The notes under the pieces are model-generated. The model saw only the letters and a list, made by a program, of their open reading frames with translations, made no database searches and had not been told where the DNA came from. A stretch of 64,000 nt of DNA from the NCBI GenBank assembly GCA_052324925.1, contig JBQPRE010000001.1, one strand, 5' to 3'. This DNA is from Flavimobilis sp052324925. GTDB lineage: Bacteria; Actinomycetota; Actinomycetes; Actinomycetales; Cellulomonadaceae. The position numbers were made by a program, and so were the translations under genes. Below are positions 62,551-64,000 of this stretch, one piece after another; within the stretch, counting starts at the first letter, position 1; every line of letters begins with the position of its first letter.

Positions 62551-62566
62551 CTTACAACGCTGTAAG
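62551..62566. promoter_or_regulatory. LacI-type operator before GH3
   Basis: CTTACAACGCTGTAAG is a 16-bp palindrome with central CG and one mismatch. It directly follows a TATTCT -10 candidate (62547-62552), so a bound repressor would cover the transcription start. No LacI gene lies in the window. Confidence 0.5.
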
Positions 62567-62625
62567 CATGTGCACTAGCCTGGGCGAGACGATCAAGCCC
62601 GCCCTCCGACGACGAAGGACACGCC

Positions 62626-64000
62626 GTGACCGAGCACCTCCCCTACCAGGACCCGACGCTCCCCACAGCCTCGCGAGTCACCGACCTCATCGCGCGCATG
62701 ACGCTCGACGAGAAGGTCGGACAGATGCTCCAGCTCACGGCCCAGTCCGGCGTCCAGCACCTCATCGAGGACTTCCACGTCGGCTCGATCCTCCACACCT
62801 CCCCCGAGCGCGTCCTCGAGGCTCACGACCACACCGAACGCACCCGCCTGCGCATCCCCCTGCTCATCGCCGAGGACTGCATCCACGGCCACTCGTTCTG
62901 GGAAGGCGCGACAATCTTCCCCACCCAGCTCGGCATGGCCGCCTCCTGGGACCCCGAGCTCGTCGAGCAGACCGCCCGCGTCACCGCGATCGAGGCCGCC
63001 GCAACCGGCATCCACTGGACCTTCTCCCCCGTCCTCTGCATCGCCCGCGACCTGCGCTGGGGCCGCGTGAGCGAGACCTTCGGCGAGGACCCCTTCCTCA
63101 TCGGCGAGCTCGCCTCGGCGATGGTCCGCGGCTACCAGGGTGAGGGCCTCGCCGACGACACCGCGATCCTTGCGACCGCCAAGCACTTCGCTGCCTACTC
63201 CGAGACGCAAGGTGGACGCGACGCGACCGAGGCCGACGTCTCCCGCCGCAAGATGCGCTCGTGGTTCCTGCCACCCTTCGAGCGCGTCGCGCGCGAGGGC
63301 TGCCGCACCTTCATGCTCGGCTACCAGTCGACCGACGGCGTCCCCATCACGATCAACAACTGGCTCCTCACCGAGGTCCTGCGCGGCGAGTGGGGCTACA
63401 CCGGAACCCTCGTCACCGACTGGGACAACGTCGGCCGCATGGTGTGGGAGCAGCACATCATGCCCGACTACACCGCGGCCGCCGCGGCCGCCGTTAAGGC
63501 TGGCAACGACATGATCATGACGACGCCCAAGTTCTACGAGGGCGCGCTCGAGGCCGTGGCGAACGGCACGCTCGACGAAGCCGACATCGACGCGGCCGTC
63601 GCCCGCATCCTCACCCTGAAGTTCGACCTGGGACTCTTCGAGAACCCGCGTCGGCCTTCCGTCGAGCGGCAGCAGGCCGTCATCGGGACCGACGCGCACA
63701 CCGCGCTCAACCTCGACATGGCCCGCCGCTCCATCGTGCTCCTCGAGAACGACGGCACGCTCCCGCTCGCGGGCGGGCACGGCGCTGGCCTCGACGGACG
63801 CGTCGACGGGACCGACGGCAGCGTGCGACGCGTCGCCGTCGTCGGCCCCCTCGCGGACGACGCCCAGACGCAGCTCGGCGACTGGGCCGGGTCGTCCGGG
63901 CAGGCCGAGTGGCTGCCCGACGGTCACCCGCGCCACCTCATCACGACCGTCCTCGACGGCCTGCGCAACCACGCACCCGCCGACTGGGAGATCACGCACG
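62626..64000 (+). CDS. glycoside hydrolase family 3, cut by the window edge
   Basis: 458 residues are visible and the gene continues past the right edge. It is a GH3 beta-glucosidase/xylosidase-type enzyme. The catalytic nucleophile is D265 in LVTDWDN, within a (beta/alpha)8 domain containing IAEDCIHGHSFWEGATIFP, SETFGEDPFL and AKHFAAYS. The second alpha/beta domain starts near 380 (RRSIVLLENDGTLPL). It starts at GTG 62626 with GAAGGA 6 bases before. No signal peptide is present, so it acts on imported oligosaccharides. The LacI-type operator upstream suggests sugar induction. Confidence 0.92.
   Translation, partial: MTEHLPYQDPTLPTASRVTDLIARMTLDEKVGQMLQLTAQSGVQHLIEDFHVGSILHTSPERVLEAHDHTERTRLRIPLLIAEDCIHGHSFWEGATIFPTQLGMAASWDPELVEQTARVTAIEAAATGIHWTFSPVLCIARDLRWGRVSETFGEDPFLIGELASAMVRGYQGEGLADDTAILATAKHFAAYSETQGGRDATEADVSRRKMRSWFLPPFERVAREGCRTFMLGYQSTDGVPITINNWLLTEVLRGEWGYTGTLVTDWDNVGRMVWEQHIMPDYTAAAAAAVKAGNDMIMTTPKFYEGALEAVANGTLDEADIDAAVARILTLKFDLGLFENPRRPSVERQQAVIGTDAHTALNLDMARRSIVLLENDGTLPLAGGHGAGLDGRVDGTDGSVRRVAVVGPLADDAQTQLGDWAGSSGQAEWLPDGHPRHLITTVLDGLRNHAPADWEITH

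Noticed and set aside
62593..63999. 468-residue minus-strand frame
   Set aside because: It is exactly antisense to the GH3 gene, which carries the catalytic TDW and conserved blocks.

Overview
The window is high-GC DNA with the signature of an actinobacterium. The evidence is the complete coproporphyrin-dependent haem pathway, a cysteine-free L32, a CsoR/CopA copper pair, WXG100-like and LGFP-repeat proteins, and many GTG starts with a TAnnnT-like hexamer 5-8 nt upstream and no leader. The mix of polysaccharide-active enzymes (GH31, GH3) suggests a Micrococcales member near Cellulomonadaceae or Sanguibacteraceae. That placement is inference; no rRNA body lies inside the window.

Layout. 1-380: promoter and leader of an rRNA operon whose genes lie off the left edge, on the minus strand. 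0.4-11 kb: a YgjV-like membrane protein, a 2-oxoacid dehydrogenase operon (E1alpha-E1beta-E2), a holin-like protein divergent from hisC, a WXG100-like protein coupled to a GHSQGG hydrolase, purB and a Ppx/GppA phosphatase. 11-13 kb: a large secreted LGFP-repeat protein. 13.1-23.4 kb: the haem cluster, with hemA divergent from hemE-cgoX-chdC-cpfC-hemC-hemD-hemB-hemL; nearly all junctions inside it are 4-bp ATGA/GTGA overlaps. 23.4-28.6 kb: a palindromic repeat array, an MFS transporter and a glycine-betaine-type ABC importer. 29-35.6 kb: copper regulation and efflux, a CPBP protease and a pseudokinase/flippase-like fusion. 35.7-45.7 kb: rpmF, hup, an anti-sigma-type ATPase and scattered metabolic enzymes and transporters. 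45.8-50.2 kb: GH31, an acetyltransferase and an M18 aminopeptidase. 50.3-56.2 kb: a two-component system followed by a binding-protein-dependent ABC importer, all one way. 56.3-62.4 kb: an M15-like peptidase, a 730-bp repeat array, a Nudix enzyme, small stress proteins, an acyltransferase and a secreted endonuclease/phosphatase-fold protein. 62.6 kb to the end: a GH3 glycosidase, cut by the window edge.

The most unusual features are repeats. A 43-bp imperfect palindrome occurs seven times. Six copies are intergenic, and a seventh, degenerate copy sits in frame inside hemD. Three of the intergenic copies form a 93-bp tandem array, followed by a duplicated hemL tail. A second, unrelated family has four ~80-bp copies in low-complexity spacer DNA at 57 kb. 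Other points of interest are the WXG100/hydrolase pair, the cysteine-paired LGFP protein, the pseudokinase fusion, a sensor kinase without a sensor domain beside an importer, and about 21 apparently leaderless starts.
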